From Rhodococcus sp. OK302 (GTDB lineage Bacteria; Actinomycetota; Actinomycetes; Mycobacteriales; Mycobacteriaceae): 64,000 bases of DNA. The notes below the pieces were generated by a model that saw only the letters and a list, made by a program, of their open reading frames with translations, searched no databases and had not been told where the DNA came from. The translations under genes were made by a program, and so were the position numbers. The stretch spans positions 786,001 through 850,000 of the forward strand of contig NZ_NPJZ01000001.1 of assembly GCF_002245895.1 (NCBI RefSeq), read 5' to 3'. Below, in pieces: positions 54,798 through 64,000 of this stretch (the stretch's first letter is position 1; the number at the start of each line of letters is the position of its first letter).

Positions 54798-56483
54798 TCA
54801 CTTCTCATACGCCGAATGGACAATCACGTCGACCATCTGCGGCGGAACTACACTTCGATCACGAGTCCAGTCGCGCAGCGCGAATTTCTGAATTTTGCCG
54901 CTTGCTGTTTTCGGCAGCACCTCAACGACAAATACGCTCTCGGGGATCTTCTGTTTGGCTACCTCGCGATTGGACAAGAACTCGTAAACCTCACCAAGAG
55001 TCAGATCCTTGCCGTCATGGGTGACGACAAATGCACAACCACGTTCTCCGGTTGTCGCATCCGGCCCAGCTACTACAGCAACTTCCCTGACGGAGGGATG
55101 CTCACTGAGTAGGTTCTCCACCTCGTGAGTGCTGATCTTCTCTCCGGATCGATTGATAATGTCCTTGATCCGACCCTCGATGTGGATTGCACCCGTCTCG
55201 TCGAAGCGCGCCAAGTCACCAGTTCGGAAGAAGCCGTCAGCAGTGAACGCTGCAGCGTTGAGCGAAGAATCGAGGTACCCCAGGAACGTGTCGGGGCCCC
55301 GCCACAACACCTCACCAACCGAACCTGCCGCCGCGGAAAGTTCGGAGCCGTCGACGATCAAAACTTCTGTAGGTGCGAGAATACGACCGTCGGTGCGGGT
55401 CCGCAATTGTTGTGTATCCCAGCGATTTCCGGACGTCACGGATGGGCCTTCCGTGGCGCCGTACATACGAACGACGGTACCGAGACGATCCGTCGCACTA
55501 CGTGTCAACTCGTCTGGGATGTCAGCACCACCGCACACGATATATCTGATCGACGGAGTGGGAAGGTCCGCCGCAACGGAGGCTTCGACCAACCCCTGAA
55601 GGAACGGAGTCGAGAAGATCATGAAACTGGCGCCGTAGCGAGTGATCTTTGACAGCGCCTCTTCGGGATCCCATTGATCCTGCAGCACTACGGGCGCTCC
55701 CAACAGAAAGGGCAGTGTCAGCGCACAATTCACACCTGTCACATGGGTGACCGGCGACGGATTGAAGATGACATCCTTCTCATTGAGATCGAACAACTCA
55801 ATCATCGAATGGTTTTCGAACACGATCGTGTTGTGGCTATGCAAGGCGCCTTTCGGATCCGCAGTCGTACCCGAGGTGTAAAGCAGGACGGCGACCTGAT
55901 CAGGATCCGGCTCAGGGAGTGCGGCAATCACTTTCGCAGCCTCCGCCGAGGATCCGCGCAGGAAGTCCGTCCAGGTCGTCATCCGCTCGTCGGCATTGCT
56001 TACCTCAGGGTTGCCGAGGACAACGACTTTCTTCAGATGCGGCAAGTCACCGAGCAGTCGCGTGTACATCGCGGCATAGTCGAATCCTCGGTACGACGCG
56101 GGTATGAAGACAACGGATACTCGCGCCTGCCCAAGAATGAACCGCAGCTCACGCCCTCGATAGATCGGAACGATGGGGTTGGCGACTGCGCCGACTTTCA
56201 TGATCGCTTGATAGACAACTACGGCTTCTGCCCTGTTCGGGAGTTGGAACGAAACCACATCCTCAGCACCAATACCCGCGTCGTGCAACGCTGCCGCAAG
56301 GATGGTTGCGTCACGGTCGACGTCGGCGAAGGTCAACTGCACATCGTCGTCGATTACCGCCACAGAATCCGGGTAGAGCGCGGCTGCGCGAGTCAAGTAA
56401 TGCCCGACCGTCCGGCCCCGCCAGTGTCCCGACTCGCGGTAGCGCTGGGCCAGTTCGGGCGTCGGTGGGCGGGTCGGCCACAT
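54798..56483 (-). CDS. Acyl-CoA synthetase (AMP-forming)
   Basis: A 561-residue ligase: YTSGTTADPKGALHSH, the YGATEGPS motif, and the C-terminal GRIKDIINRSGEKISTHEVE with PKTASGKIQK. It resembles cyclohexanecarboxylate- and short-chain carboxylate-CoA ligases. First gene of the minus-strand operon; its promoter region carries a 19-bp palindrome shared with the permease promoter. It would activate the acid imported by that permease. Confidence 0.9.
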   Translation of the reverse strand: MWPTRPPTPELAQRYRESGHWRGRTVGHYLTRAAALYPDSVAVIDDDVQLTFADVDRDATILAAALHDAGIGAEDVVSFQLPNRAEAVVVYQAIMKVGAVANPIVPIYRGRELRFILGQARVSVVFIPASYRGFDYAAMYTRLLGDLPHLKKVVVLGNPEVSNADERMTTWTDFLRGSSAEAAKVIAALPEPDPDQVAVLLYTSGTTADPKGALHSHNTIVFENHSMIELFDLNEKDVIFNPSPVTHVTGVNCALTLPFLLGAPVVLQDQWDPEEALSKITRYGASFMIFSTPFLQGLVEASVAADLPTPSIRYIVCGGADIPDELTRSATDRLGTVVRMYGATEGPSVTSGNRWDTQQLRTRTDGRILAPTEVLIVDGSELSAAAGSVGEVLWRGPDTFLGYLDSSLNAAAFTADGFFRTGDLARFDETGAIHIEGRIKDIINRSGEKISTHEVENLLSEHPSVREVAVVAGPDATTGERGCAFVVTHDGKDLTLGEVYEFLSNREVAKQKIPESVFVVEVLPKTASGKIQKFALRDWTRDRSVVPPQMVDVIVHSAYEK

Positions 56484-56543
56484 CTTTACCTCCGTGAAGC
56501 AGTACGTCGATACAAGGAACGTTGCCCAAAGTAGCTGATTTTG

Positions 56544-56562
56544 CTAAATATGTACAGATTTA
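56544..56562. promoter_or_regulatory. FadR/GntR operator 1
   Basis: CTAAATATGTACAGATTTA: a near-perfect palindrome centred on TGTACA with TAAAT/ATTTA flanks, in the divergent gap between the synthetase operon and the GntR gene. An almost identical copy is at 57423-57441. Confidence 0.8.
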
Positions 56563-56645
56563 ACTCAAGTCACTTTCGAATCTAGGTAGGGTTTGTACGC
56601 ATAACGGCTACACATCGAACTGTCGACGAGAACACCGGGGAAACA

Positions 56646-57392
56646 ATGACGCAGGACATCGCCCGTAGCGCACCGAGTCGGGTACCGAAAATATCGGAGC
56701 GCATTGCCAACCAAATCGCCGACAAGATCCTCGGAGGAGACATCGAGGTCGGGGACAGGCTGCCTACCGAGAAGGAGATGGTTGCCGAATACGGTGTTGC
56801 ACGCACGTCCGTACGTGAAGCACTCCGCCTCCTCGAAAGTCGAGGCCTGGTCACTATCCGCGCCGGCATCGGAGGAGGCCCCGTCGCATGTCGGCCGCAG
56901 TTCGAAGCACTGGGAAACACCATGAAGCTGTTCCTGCAGCTAGAGGGGGCAAATCTCAGCGACGTCATCGATACGCGCCTGACCCTGGAACCAGTGGTCG
57001 CACAGCTTGCCACGCCTCGAATTACAGAAGAGCAACTCGACGATTTGCAGTCAGCGCTCGACACCATGCGCACGCGTCCCGATGACTACGACAATTTCAT
57101 CGAGAAGAACGCACTGTTTCACACGATCATCTACACGGCGTCCGGGAACCCCGTCCTTCGCATTCTCATGGAGACACTACTTCTCCTCGTGCGCGACGCC
57201 GAGCCGTCACGACATCCGGAAGTCACCCGCATCGCCGCCGTCGAGGCACAGCAACTCGTACTCAACGCCATGCGTTCCCGAAACGCATCTGCTGCCGGAG
57301 ATGCAATGGAGGCCTTCGTCCACGACACCGCGAAGTACTACCGCAAGCGCCTCGCACACATCATTTCCGAGCCGGTGCACTGGCAACTGTGA
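56646..57392 (+). CDS. FadR-subfamily GntR regulator
   Basis: A 248-residue GntR regulator: winged helix with GDRLPTEKEMVAEYGVARTS and VREALRLLESRGLV (about 35-75), then a FadR-type all-helical FCD domain with ENALFHTIIYTASGN. It lies between the beta-oxidation operon and the permease gene, and both promoters carry the same palindrome, so it very likely represses both until an acyl-CoA or acid appears. The start at 56646 has GGGGAAA nearby. Confidence 0.9.
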   Translation: MTQDIARSAPSRVPKISERIANQIADKILGGDIEVGDRLPTEKEMVAEYGVARTSVREALRLLESRGLVTIRAGIGGGPVACRPQFEALGNTMKLFLQLEGANLSDVIDTRLTLEPVVAQLATPRITEEQLDDLQSALDTMRTRPDDYDNFIEKNALFHTIIYTASGNPVLRILMETLLLLVRDAEPSRHPEVTRIAAVEAQQLVLNAMRSRNASAAGDAMEAFVHDTAKYYRKRLAHIISEPVHWQL

Positions 57393-57422
57393 CGATTCCG
57401 CGGGATATTTCAACCAACTCGA

Positions 57423-57441
57423 CTAAACATGTACAGATTTA
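57423..57441. promoter_or_regulatory. FadR/GntR operator 2
   Basis: CTAAACATGTACAGATTTA differs from operator 1 at one of 19 positions. It lies 105 bp before the permease start; a TTATGGT at 57454 could be the -10 box, which would put the operator across the -35 region. Confidence 0.8.
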
Positions 57442-57546
57442 GGGCCCGAGCGGTTATGGTGTGAAAAGCGCTCCGAGCTGTGATCACTCCCACTTCGTGG
57501 GGAGCGCACGTTCTCCTTCACACTTCCTCATAGAAATGAGACGTTC

Positions 57547-58899
57547 GTGGAAAGTCACACGAATTCCCAGGCCGACACCCGAGCCCTCGACCAAACCAGG
57601 CGCCGCGGAGTTCTCGCCGCCGCAGTCGGAACCATCGTCGAGTACTACGACCTCACCGTCTACGCCTACCTGGCGGTAGTCGTGAGTCCCCTGTTCTTCC
57701 CCGGCGGAGATCCAACCGCCTCGCTACTCGCCAGCCTCGCAGTATTCGCGTCCGCATACCTCATGCGACCCATCGGCGGAATCTTCTTCGGCCGCCTTGG
57801 CGACAGACACGGACGGAAACGTGCGCTCCTGTTGTCAGTCCTGCTGATGGGCGCGGGCAGCCTACTCATGGCATTTCTGCCGGTCTACGAGTCGGTAGGC
57901 ATTCTCGCACCGATTCTGCTTGTCGTTGCGCGACTGGTGCAGGGATTCTCAGCCGGCGGAGAGCTAGGCGGCGCACTGACATACGTGTACGAAACGGTCG
58001 GCCCAAAGCGCAAGGGCCTCGGGGCTTCGTTCGTCGCACTCGGCAGCAACTCCGGATTCGCACTCGCCGCGATCGCCGTCGGCACGGTCTCCGCACTCAC
58101 CACAGATGCCCAAATGTCCAGCTGGGGATGGCGAATCCCATTCTTGCTGGGTGTGCCACTTCTCCTGTTCTGCCTGTGGACCCGTACCCGAATCGAAGAC
58201 ACTCCCCAATTCACTGACTCCACAACAACAGTCGATGTCGCAAAGGCGCCTCTCACAGAACTGCTCCGCACTCACCCCAAGCAAGTCCTACAGGTCTTCG
58301 GGCTGGGAGTAGCACAGAATGCCACGGGATACATGGTGCTCACCTACGTCGCCATCCATCTTGTCCGCCAAGGTGGTTACGACAGAACGCAAGTCACCTG
58401 GATGACGGCACTCATCATCGTCCTCATCGCTCTACTCATGCCCGTCGCCGGACTCCTCGTTGACAGGTTCGGCAGCGTCCCCGTCGCTGCAGCCGGCTTG
58501 ATCGGATCCGGTATCCTCGCCTATCCCGCCATGTCACTGATGAACGGCCATGGACTCGCCGTTGCCGGTCTGGCGTTCTTCGTCTTCGCGCTCGGCACTC
58601 CACTCATCCAGGTCGCAACTGCACCACTCTTCCCGTCGCTCTTCAAGTCCCGAGTCAGGCTCACCGGCGTCGCACTCGGTTTCAACCTCGCGACCATCGC
58701 TACCGGTGGAACCGCCGCGTACATTGCTACTTGGCTGATCGATCGCACCGGAAATTCCCTTTCTCCCGCGTATTTCCTTCTCGGCTCCTGCTTGGTCGGC
58801 ATCGTCACCTTGTTCAGCATTCGAACCGCGACGTACGGCGGATCGCGCACCTCATCCGCATCTGATGCGGAAACCGTTGCACCACTTTCTATTCGATAG
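57547..58899 (+). CDS. MFS permease, metabolite:H+ symporter family
   Basis: A 450-residue, 12-helix transporter. GTIVEYYDLTVYAYLAVVVS and RPIGGIFFGRLGDRHGRKRA are signatures of the MHS family (proline/betaine, alpha-ketoglutarate, aromatic acid symporters). GTG start at 57547. It is downstream of operator 2 and of the GntR gene, so it is probably the importer of the acid degraded by the neighbouring operon. The substrate is not known. Confidence 0.85.
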   Translation: MESHTNSQADTRALDQTRRRGVLAAAVGTIVEYYDLTVYAYLAVVVSPLFFPGGDPTASLLASLAVFASAYLMRPIGGIFFGRLGDRHGRKRALLLSVLLMGAGSLLMAFLPVYESVGILAPILLVVARLVQGFSAGGELGGALTYVYETVGPKRKGLGASFVALGSNSGFALAAIAVGTVSALTTDAQMSSWGWRIPFLLGVPLLLFCLWTRTRIEDTPQFTDSTTTVDVAKAPLTELLRTHPKQVLQVFGLGVAQNATGYMVLTYVAIHLVRQGGYDRTQVTWMTALIIVLIALLMPVAGLLVDRFGSVPVAAAGLIGSGILAYPAMSLMNGHGLAVAGLAFFVFALGTPLIQVATAPLFPSLFKSRVRLTGVALGFNLATIATGGTAAYIATWLIDRTGNSLSPAYFLLGSCLVGIVTLFSIRTATYGGSRTSSASDAETVAPLSIR

Positions 58900-58942
58900 A
58901 TCGATCGAACTTCGGAAGCGATCCGAGAAGGAAGACCGCACG

Positions 58943-60496
58943 ATGCACGCACGTCCGATCCATGCCCCCGCGACAACAGAACAACTCACTCCAGGGTCGT
59001 TCCTACGGCGTTCTGCCACGTTCTTCCCCGACAGGATCGCTGTCGTCGACGGAGACATCCGAATCACCTACCGACAGTGGTTGGCGCGCAGCCGGCGCCT
59101 CGCCGGCCTCCTGGCTTCACTCGATGTCAAGCCAGGAGACCGCGTCGCAGTACTCGCCCCGAACAGCCGCATGCTTCTCGACGCCCACTACGGAACCGCG
59201 ATGGCGGGAGCTGTACTGGTAGCACTGAATACACGACTGACGGCCCCCGAACTCCAGCACATCATCGAGCACTCCGGCGCGACAGTCCTCCTGTACGACA
59301 CATCGCTCGACCAACTCGCCGAACAGTTGGCAGTGGAATTCTCACTCGATTCAGAAACGTACGAGAAACGCCTGATCGACGCGGAAGAACTGGAAATTCC
59401 GGTTGCGGACGAATACTCAATGATCGCACTGAATTACACCTCAGGGACGACCGGGCGACCCAAAGGCGTGATGTACCACCATCGGGGTGCCTACCTCCAG
59501 GCAATGGCAATGGCCTTTCACAGCAAACTCGATACGGACACCGCTCACCTCTGGGTACTACCGATGTTCCACTGCAACGGGTGGGCGTTCACCTGGGCCG
59601 TCACCGCTGCCGGAGGCACACACGTGTGCCTCCCCAAGGTCGACGCCGGACGCATCTGGGAACTCATCGACACTGAGGGTATAACCAGTTTCAATGCTGC
59701 CCCAACCGTATTGATCGACCTTGCCTCGCACCCTGCTGCGCATTCTGTCGACAAACTTCTGCGTGTAGGCACCGGTGGTGCACCGCCATCGCCGACACTG
59801 CTCGCACAACTCGGCAATCTCGGCTTCGACATCACCCATCTGTACGGGCTGACCGAAACATTCGGACCGTCGGCGATCTGTGAGTTCCCCTCCGAGTATT
59901 CGTCATTGGGCATGGAGGAACAGGCACGATTCAAGGCCCGACAAGGCAACTGCAACATCGCAGGTACGCCCCTGCGTGTTCTGGACGAAAACGGCTCCGA
60001 CGTTCCCGCTGACGGAACGACGACAGGCGAAATTGCCGTACACGGAAACACAGTGGCACTGGGCTACTACCTCGATGCTGAAGCGACGCGTCAATCGTTC
60101 GGATCCGGCTGGTTTCGAACCGGTGATCTCGGAGTTCAACACCCCGACAACTACATCGAACTGCGAGATCGCTCCAAGGACGTGATTATCTCGGGTGGCG
60201 AGAACATTGCCTCGGTGGAAGTGGAGCAGGTGCTCGAACGCCACGCCGACGTACTCGAATGTGCCGTCGTCGCAGAATCACACGAACGCTGGGGCGAGGT
60301 GCCCGTCGCGTACGCATCTGTCGTCGACGGATCTAGACTCACTGAGCAGGAGTTAATCGCATTCGCCCGAAAGATACTGCCTGGCTTCAAAACACCGAAA
60401 CGGGTGATCTTCGGACCGTTGCCGAAGACGGGAACCGGGAAGATTCAGAAGTACATTCTGCGCAACCGCCTGGGGCACAATCCGCGACCGAACTGA
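58943..60496 (+). CDS. Acyl-CoA synthetase (AMP-forming), second
   Basis: A 517-residue ligase: YTSGTTGRPKGVMYHH, YGLTETFGPS, and RDRSKDVIISGGENIASVEV with PKTGTGKIQK. The closest groups are medium-chain and 3-methylmercaptopropionate-type CoA ligases. ATG at 58943 with AAGGAAG, 43 bp after the permease, so co-transcribed with it. Two synthetases under one regulator suggest two related acids or two steps of one pathway. Confidence 0.9.
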   Translation: MHARPIHAPATTEQLTPGSFLRRSATFFPDRIAVVDGDIRITYRQWLARSRRLAGLLASLDVKPGDRVAVLAPNSRMLLDAHYGTAMAGAVLVALNTRLTAPELQHIIEHSGATVLLYDTSLDQLAEQLAVEFSLDSETYEKRLIDAEELEIPVADEYSMIALNYTSGTTGRPKGVMYHHRGAYLQAMAMAFHSKLDTDTAHLWVLPMFHCNGWAFTWAVTAAGGTHVCLPKVDAGRIWELIDTEGITSFNAAPTVLIDLASHPAAHSVDKLLRVGTGGAPPSPTLLAQLGNLGFDITHLYGLTETFGPSAICEFPSEYSSLGMEEQARFKARQGNCNIAGTPLRVLDENGSDVPADGTTTGEIAVHGNTVALGYYLDAEATRQSFGSGWFRTGDLGVQHPDNYIELRDRSKDVIISGGENIASVEVEQVLERHADVLECAVVAESHERWGEVPVAYASVVDGSRLTEQELIAFARKILPGFKTPKRVIFGPLPKTGTGKIQKYILRNRLGHNPRPN

Positions 60497-60791
60497 AGGT
60501 CGAACTGTAGCCTCTGAACGCCGGTTCCTCGAGGTGGTATGTAGGCCAGTTCGCCATGTTATTCCTGCTAGGCCCGTGATCAAGCACCTCGTCGGGTAGG
60601 AGCCAGCAGGTACCACCACCGTCGAGCGAGTCGGCTCCAAACCACAACTGCCACAAGAGCATTCAGTGCACCGTTTCCAGCGCACTGAATGTTCGCATCT
60701 CGATTCTGTTGTTCTATGCCGACTCTCCAGACTCTTCAATTATGTCGAGACGCGTGCGGTCTTGGACCGCACGCCCTGATCCAGACATAGC
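60497..60791. other. Intergenic region with two hairpins
   Basis: No supported gene. Two inverted repeats: CATTCAGTGC/GCACTGAATG (60660-60669 with 60682-60691) and a perfect 10-bp stem with 3-nt loop at 60752-60774. They may help end the synthetase transcript or be remnants of a mobile sequence. Confidence 0.5.
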
Positions 60792-60834
60792 AATGGCGAT
60801 GCGCCCGTAGCTAGTACGGACGCATCGCCATTTT
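60792..60834. terminator. Terminator between convergent genes
   Basis: A 12-bp stem (60792-60803 with 60821-60832), extended by an inner CCGTA/TACGG stem, then TTTT on the plus strand. It lies 9 bp after the aldehyde dehydrogenase stop read from the other side and can serve both strands. Confidence 0.8.
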
Positions 60835-60841
60835 CCATTGT

Positions 60842-62266
60842 CTACCGCTGAATTGCCTTGATCTCGAGGAACTCTTCCAGTCCGAATGTGCCGGCTTCAC
60901 GTCCGACACCCGACTGCTTGTAACCACCGAACGGAGCATTCGTATTGAACGCGCCGCCGTTGACCTCGACCTGCCCAGCCCTCAGCTGACGTGCGACGCG
61001 GTCCGCGCGATCGGGATCACCCGACCAGACGCCGCCCGCCAAACCGTATTCTGTCCCGTTAGCGATTCGGACCGCGTCAGCTTCATCCTTGTATCCCATG
61101 ATCGAGAGCACCGGTCCAAAGATTTCCTCGCGAGCGATCGTCATATCCTCCGTCACGTTGGAGAAAACCGTCGGGCCGACGAAGTATCCACTCTCCAAAC
61201 CGGTTTCACGCCCGTCCACAACAGCGGTGGCACCCTCGGCCACACCCTTCTCGATATATCCACGAACTCGCCCGAGCTGATTCGCATTGACCAACGGCCC
61301 GAGTACCGATGTCGGCTGTGTCGGATCACCAATCTGGAAATGCGCTGCGACGGCAGCGGCAATGGCTGCCGCCTCATCCATCTTCTCCGCGGGAACCAAC
61401 ATACGAGTCAGAGCCGAACAGGTCTGCCCTGAATTAAGGAAGCACTTTGCGACGCCGTCGGTGACAGCCTTTTCCAGATCGGCGTCGTCGAGAATCACGT
61501 TCGCGGATTTTCCACCCAATTCAAGGGACACCTTCTTGATGGTGTCCGCAGCCACGATGGCTACACGCTTGCCGGCGCGCGTCGACCCGGTGAACGAGAC
61601 CATATCGACCTCGGGGTGCCCGGCGATTGCCTCACCCACAACGGGACCGTATCCGCTGACCAGGTTGAAGACACCTGCCGGCAAACCGATTTCATCGAAG
61701 ATGTCGGCGAGCGCGTACGAGATAAGTGGCGCAACCTCAGTGGGTTTGAGAACCACTGTGCAGCCGGCGGCCAACGCCCCGCCCACCTTCAACACAACCT
61801 GATGAAGCGGGAAATTCCAGGGTGTAATCGCACCGACAACCCCCACGGGCTCCCGGACAATCAGCGAGTTGCCAACTTCGTGGGCATCAAAATCGTAGGT
61901 ACGTGCCAACTCCGCAAATGCGTTCAGATTCGCCAGTGGCATGCCGATCTGCACCGGCTTGGCAAAGCCGATCGGCATACCCATATCTTCCGATACCAAG
62001 GCAGCAAGATCGTCGATACGTTCAGCAATAACACCAGCGGCCTTGGACAAATACTCGGCGCGCTCGGGACCGGTCAACGCAGACCAAGACGGAAACGCCG
62101 CCCGAGCTGCCGCCGCAGCAACATCGACATCTTCGGAAGTGCCCTCAGCGACCGTCGCAATAAGTTCTTCCGTCGCCGGATTGAGTACGTCGATCCTGCC
62201 GGTTCCTGTCGATTCGATCCAGGCTCCGTCGACATAAATCTTCGTGCGGTCGAGAATATCGCTCAT
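60842..62266 (-). CDS. Aldehyde dehydrogenase (NAD-dependent)
   Basis: A 474-residue aldehyde dehydrogenase with general base E249 ([11 protein letters not shown]) and nucleophile C283 (NSGQTCSA). N-terminal TPWNFPL and the C-terminal [13 protein letters not shown] are family landmarks. GGAGG precedes the ATG at 62266; a start 17 codons upstream has none. Single gene between the acid-degradation regulon and the rRNA operon; it may supply acids to that regulon, but this is not shown. Confidence 0.9.
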   Translation of the reverse strand: MSDILDRTKIYVDGAWIESTGTGRIDVLNPATEELIATVAEGTSEDVDVAAAAARAAFPSWSALTGPERAEYLSKAAGVIAERIDDLAALVSEDMGMPIGFAKPVQIGMPLANLNAFAELARTYDFDAHEVGNSLIVREPVGVVGAITPWNFPLHQVVLKVGGALAAGCTVVLKPTEVAPLISYALADIFDEIGLPAGVFNLVSGYGPVVGEAIAGHPEVDMVSFTGSTRAGKRVAIVAADTIKKVSLELGGKSANVILDDADLEKAVTDGVAKCFLNSGQTCSALTRMLVPAEKMDEAAAIAAAVAAHFQIGDPTQPTSVLGPLVNANQLGRVRGYIEKGVAEGATAVVDGRETGLESGYFVGPTVFSNVTEDMTIAREEIFGPVLSIMGYKDEADAVRIANGTEYGLAGGVWSGDPDRADRVARQLRAGQVEVNGGAFNTNAPFGGYKQSGVGREAGTFGLEEFLEIKAIQR

Positions 62267-62464
62267 CGAGGCCTCCGTAGTCGTGACACATGCACAATTG
62301 AGGGGTACCGCACACATGCGCGTGGGGCACCTGCTCTGAGCCTAGCCACGACGGGGCCGTTCAACACGAAATTGGGGGAACGATATCACTTCGGAACACC
62401 CGTGCCGGCCGGAGACCAGGACCTGACCGGCTCTCCGAAATCGTTGAAATCGTTCCGGAACACG

Positions 62465-62496
62465 AAAAAGCCCCCCAACCATCAGGTTGGGGGTCT
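62465..62496 (-). terminator. rRNA operon terminator
   Basis: On the minus strand, a CCCCCAACC/GGTTGGGGG hairpin (62472-62480 with 62485-62493) followed by GCTTTTTC. It lies just after the 5S gene and ends the rRNA operon. Confidence 0.9.
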
Positions 62497-62509
62497 TCTC
62501 GTAAATTGT

Positions 62510-62627
62510 GTTCGGCGGTGTCCTACTCTCCCACACCCTGTCGAGTGCAGTACCATCGGCGCTGAAGGGCTTAGCTTCCGGGTTCGGAATGGGACCGGGC
62601 GTTTCCCCTTCGCTATGACCGCCGTAA
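62510..62627 (-). rRNA. rrf: 5S ribosomal RNA
   Basis: About 118 nt on the minus strand, beginning TTACGGCGGTCATAGCG and ending GGACACCGCCGAAC; the two ends pair to form helix I. Internal CCCGGTCCCATTCCGAACCC is the conserved 5S loop region. Exact ends may differ by a few bases. Confidence 0.95.
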
Positions 62628-62779
62628 CTCTATGAAACTGTCACAGTAACCAACCCTGGACACTCGGTTCCACCACCCGTCAACACCAAAACTGATGGTG
62701 TTGGAGGATGGAGAAAACAAGTTTCTCAAGGTATCTGTGTGTTGTTTCAGATACCGCACAGTGGACGCGTAGCTTCTTT

Positions 62780-64000
<1,221 letters not shown>

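Noticed and set aside
60387..60662. Minus-strand peptide with WLLPDEVLDHGPSR-like stretch after the synthetase gene
   Set aside because: No start signal or family; half of it is antisense to the synthetase 3' end.
62628..62779. Possible tRNA in the 23S-5S spacer
   Set aside because: No cloverleaf or T-loop sequence found; typical short spacer.

Overview
The window is a GC-rich actinobacterial chromosome segment. It is most consistent with Rhodococcus of the erythropolis/qingshengii type: dense genes, ATGA/GTGA start-stop overlaps, many TetR, IclR and GntR regulators, a steroid-type lipid-transfer thiolase with a KstR-like operator, paired acyl-CoA dehydrogenases, several flavin monooxygenases, and a typical high-GC 23S-5S rRNA end. 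The genus call is inference; no 16S sequence is present.

Layout. 0-2.7 kb: 3' part of an FprA-like reductase, then a DUF35/Ltp thiolase pair behind a TNNAACNNGTTNNA site, closed by a strong terminator. 2.7-5.3 kb: TetR regulator, PAP2 phosphatase, alpha/beta hydrolase and a hydrolase remnant. 5.3-18.9 kb: a large LAL-type LuxR regulator, a frameshifted YihY-like protein, an operon of two LysE/SfLAP-like proteins plus a SulP transporter, and mostly single genes (DUF1254, acyl-ACP thioesterase, CHAP protein, M23 lipoprotein, RibD-like reductase). 18.9-27.5 kb: a tightly coupled catabolic operon (FMO, serine esterase, zinc alcohol dehydrogenase, acyl-CoA synthetase, D-aminoacylase-like amidohydrolase, SDR) under a divergent TetR gene. 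Its gene content recalls the mycobacterial mymA operon and suits ketone to ester or lactone to acid to acyl-CoA degradation. 27.7-34.5 kb: a second ketone/alcohol block (SDR, flavoprotein dehydrogenase, IclR, TetR, Baeyer-Villiger-like monooxygenase, mycofactocin-type SDR), flanked by ~350-bp imperfect direct repeats that each carry the end of the first operon's SDR gene and part of a CMD gene. 34.7-36.3 kb: intact CMD gene and a DapB-like reductase.

36.4-39.0 kb: a divergent pair, an NrtR-like regulator with a degenerate Nudix box and a 640-aa ADP-ribosylglycohydrolase / dual-specificity-phosphatase-like / macrodomain fusion, with tandem operators between them and a ribosome binding site plus ATG inside the fusion at the macrodomain boundary. 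39.9-41.7 kb: an IS200/IS605 element (tnpA, tnpB) whose two ends can be joined to reconstruct the empty site, including the native stop codon of a lipid-kinase gene. 41.7-51.6 kb: lipid kinase, a second M23 lipoprotein, several lipoproteins, decayed beta-propeller remnants, and an ECF sigma/YCII pair.

51.7-62.3 kb: a beta-oxidation regulon. A minus-strand operon (acyl-CoA synthetase, enoyl-CoA hydratase, two acyl-CoA dehydrogenases) faces a FadR-type GntR gene followed by an MFS permease and a second acyl-CoA synthetase. Two nearly identical 19-bp palindromes mark both promoters. An aldehyde dehydrogenase gene follows. 62.5-64.0 kb: rRNA operon terminator, 5S rRNA and the 3' part of 23S rRNA, all on the minus strand.
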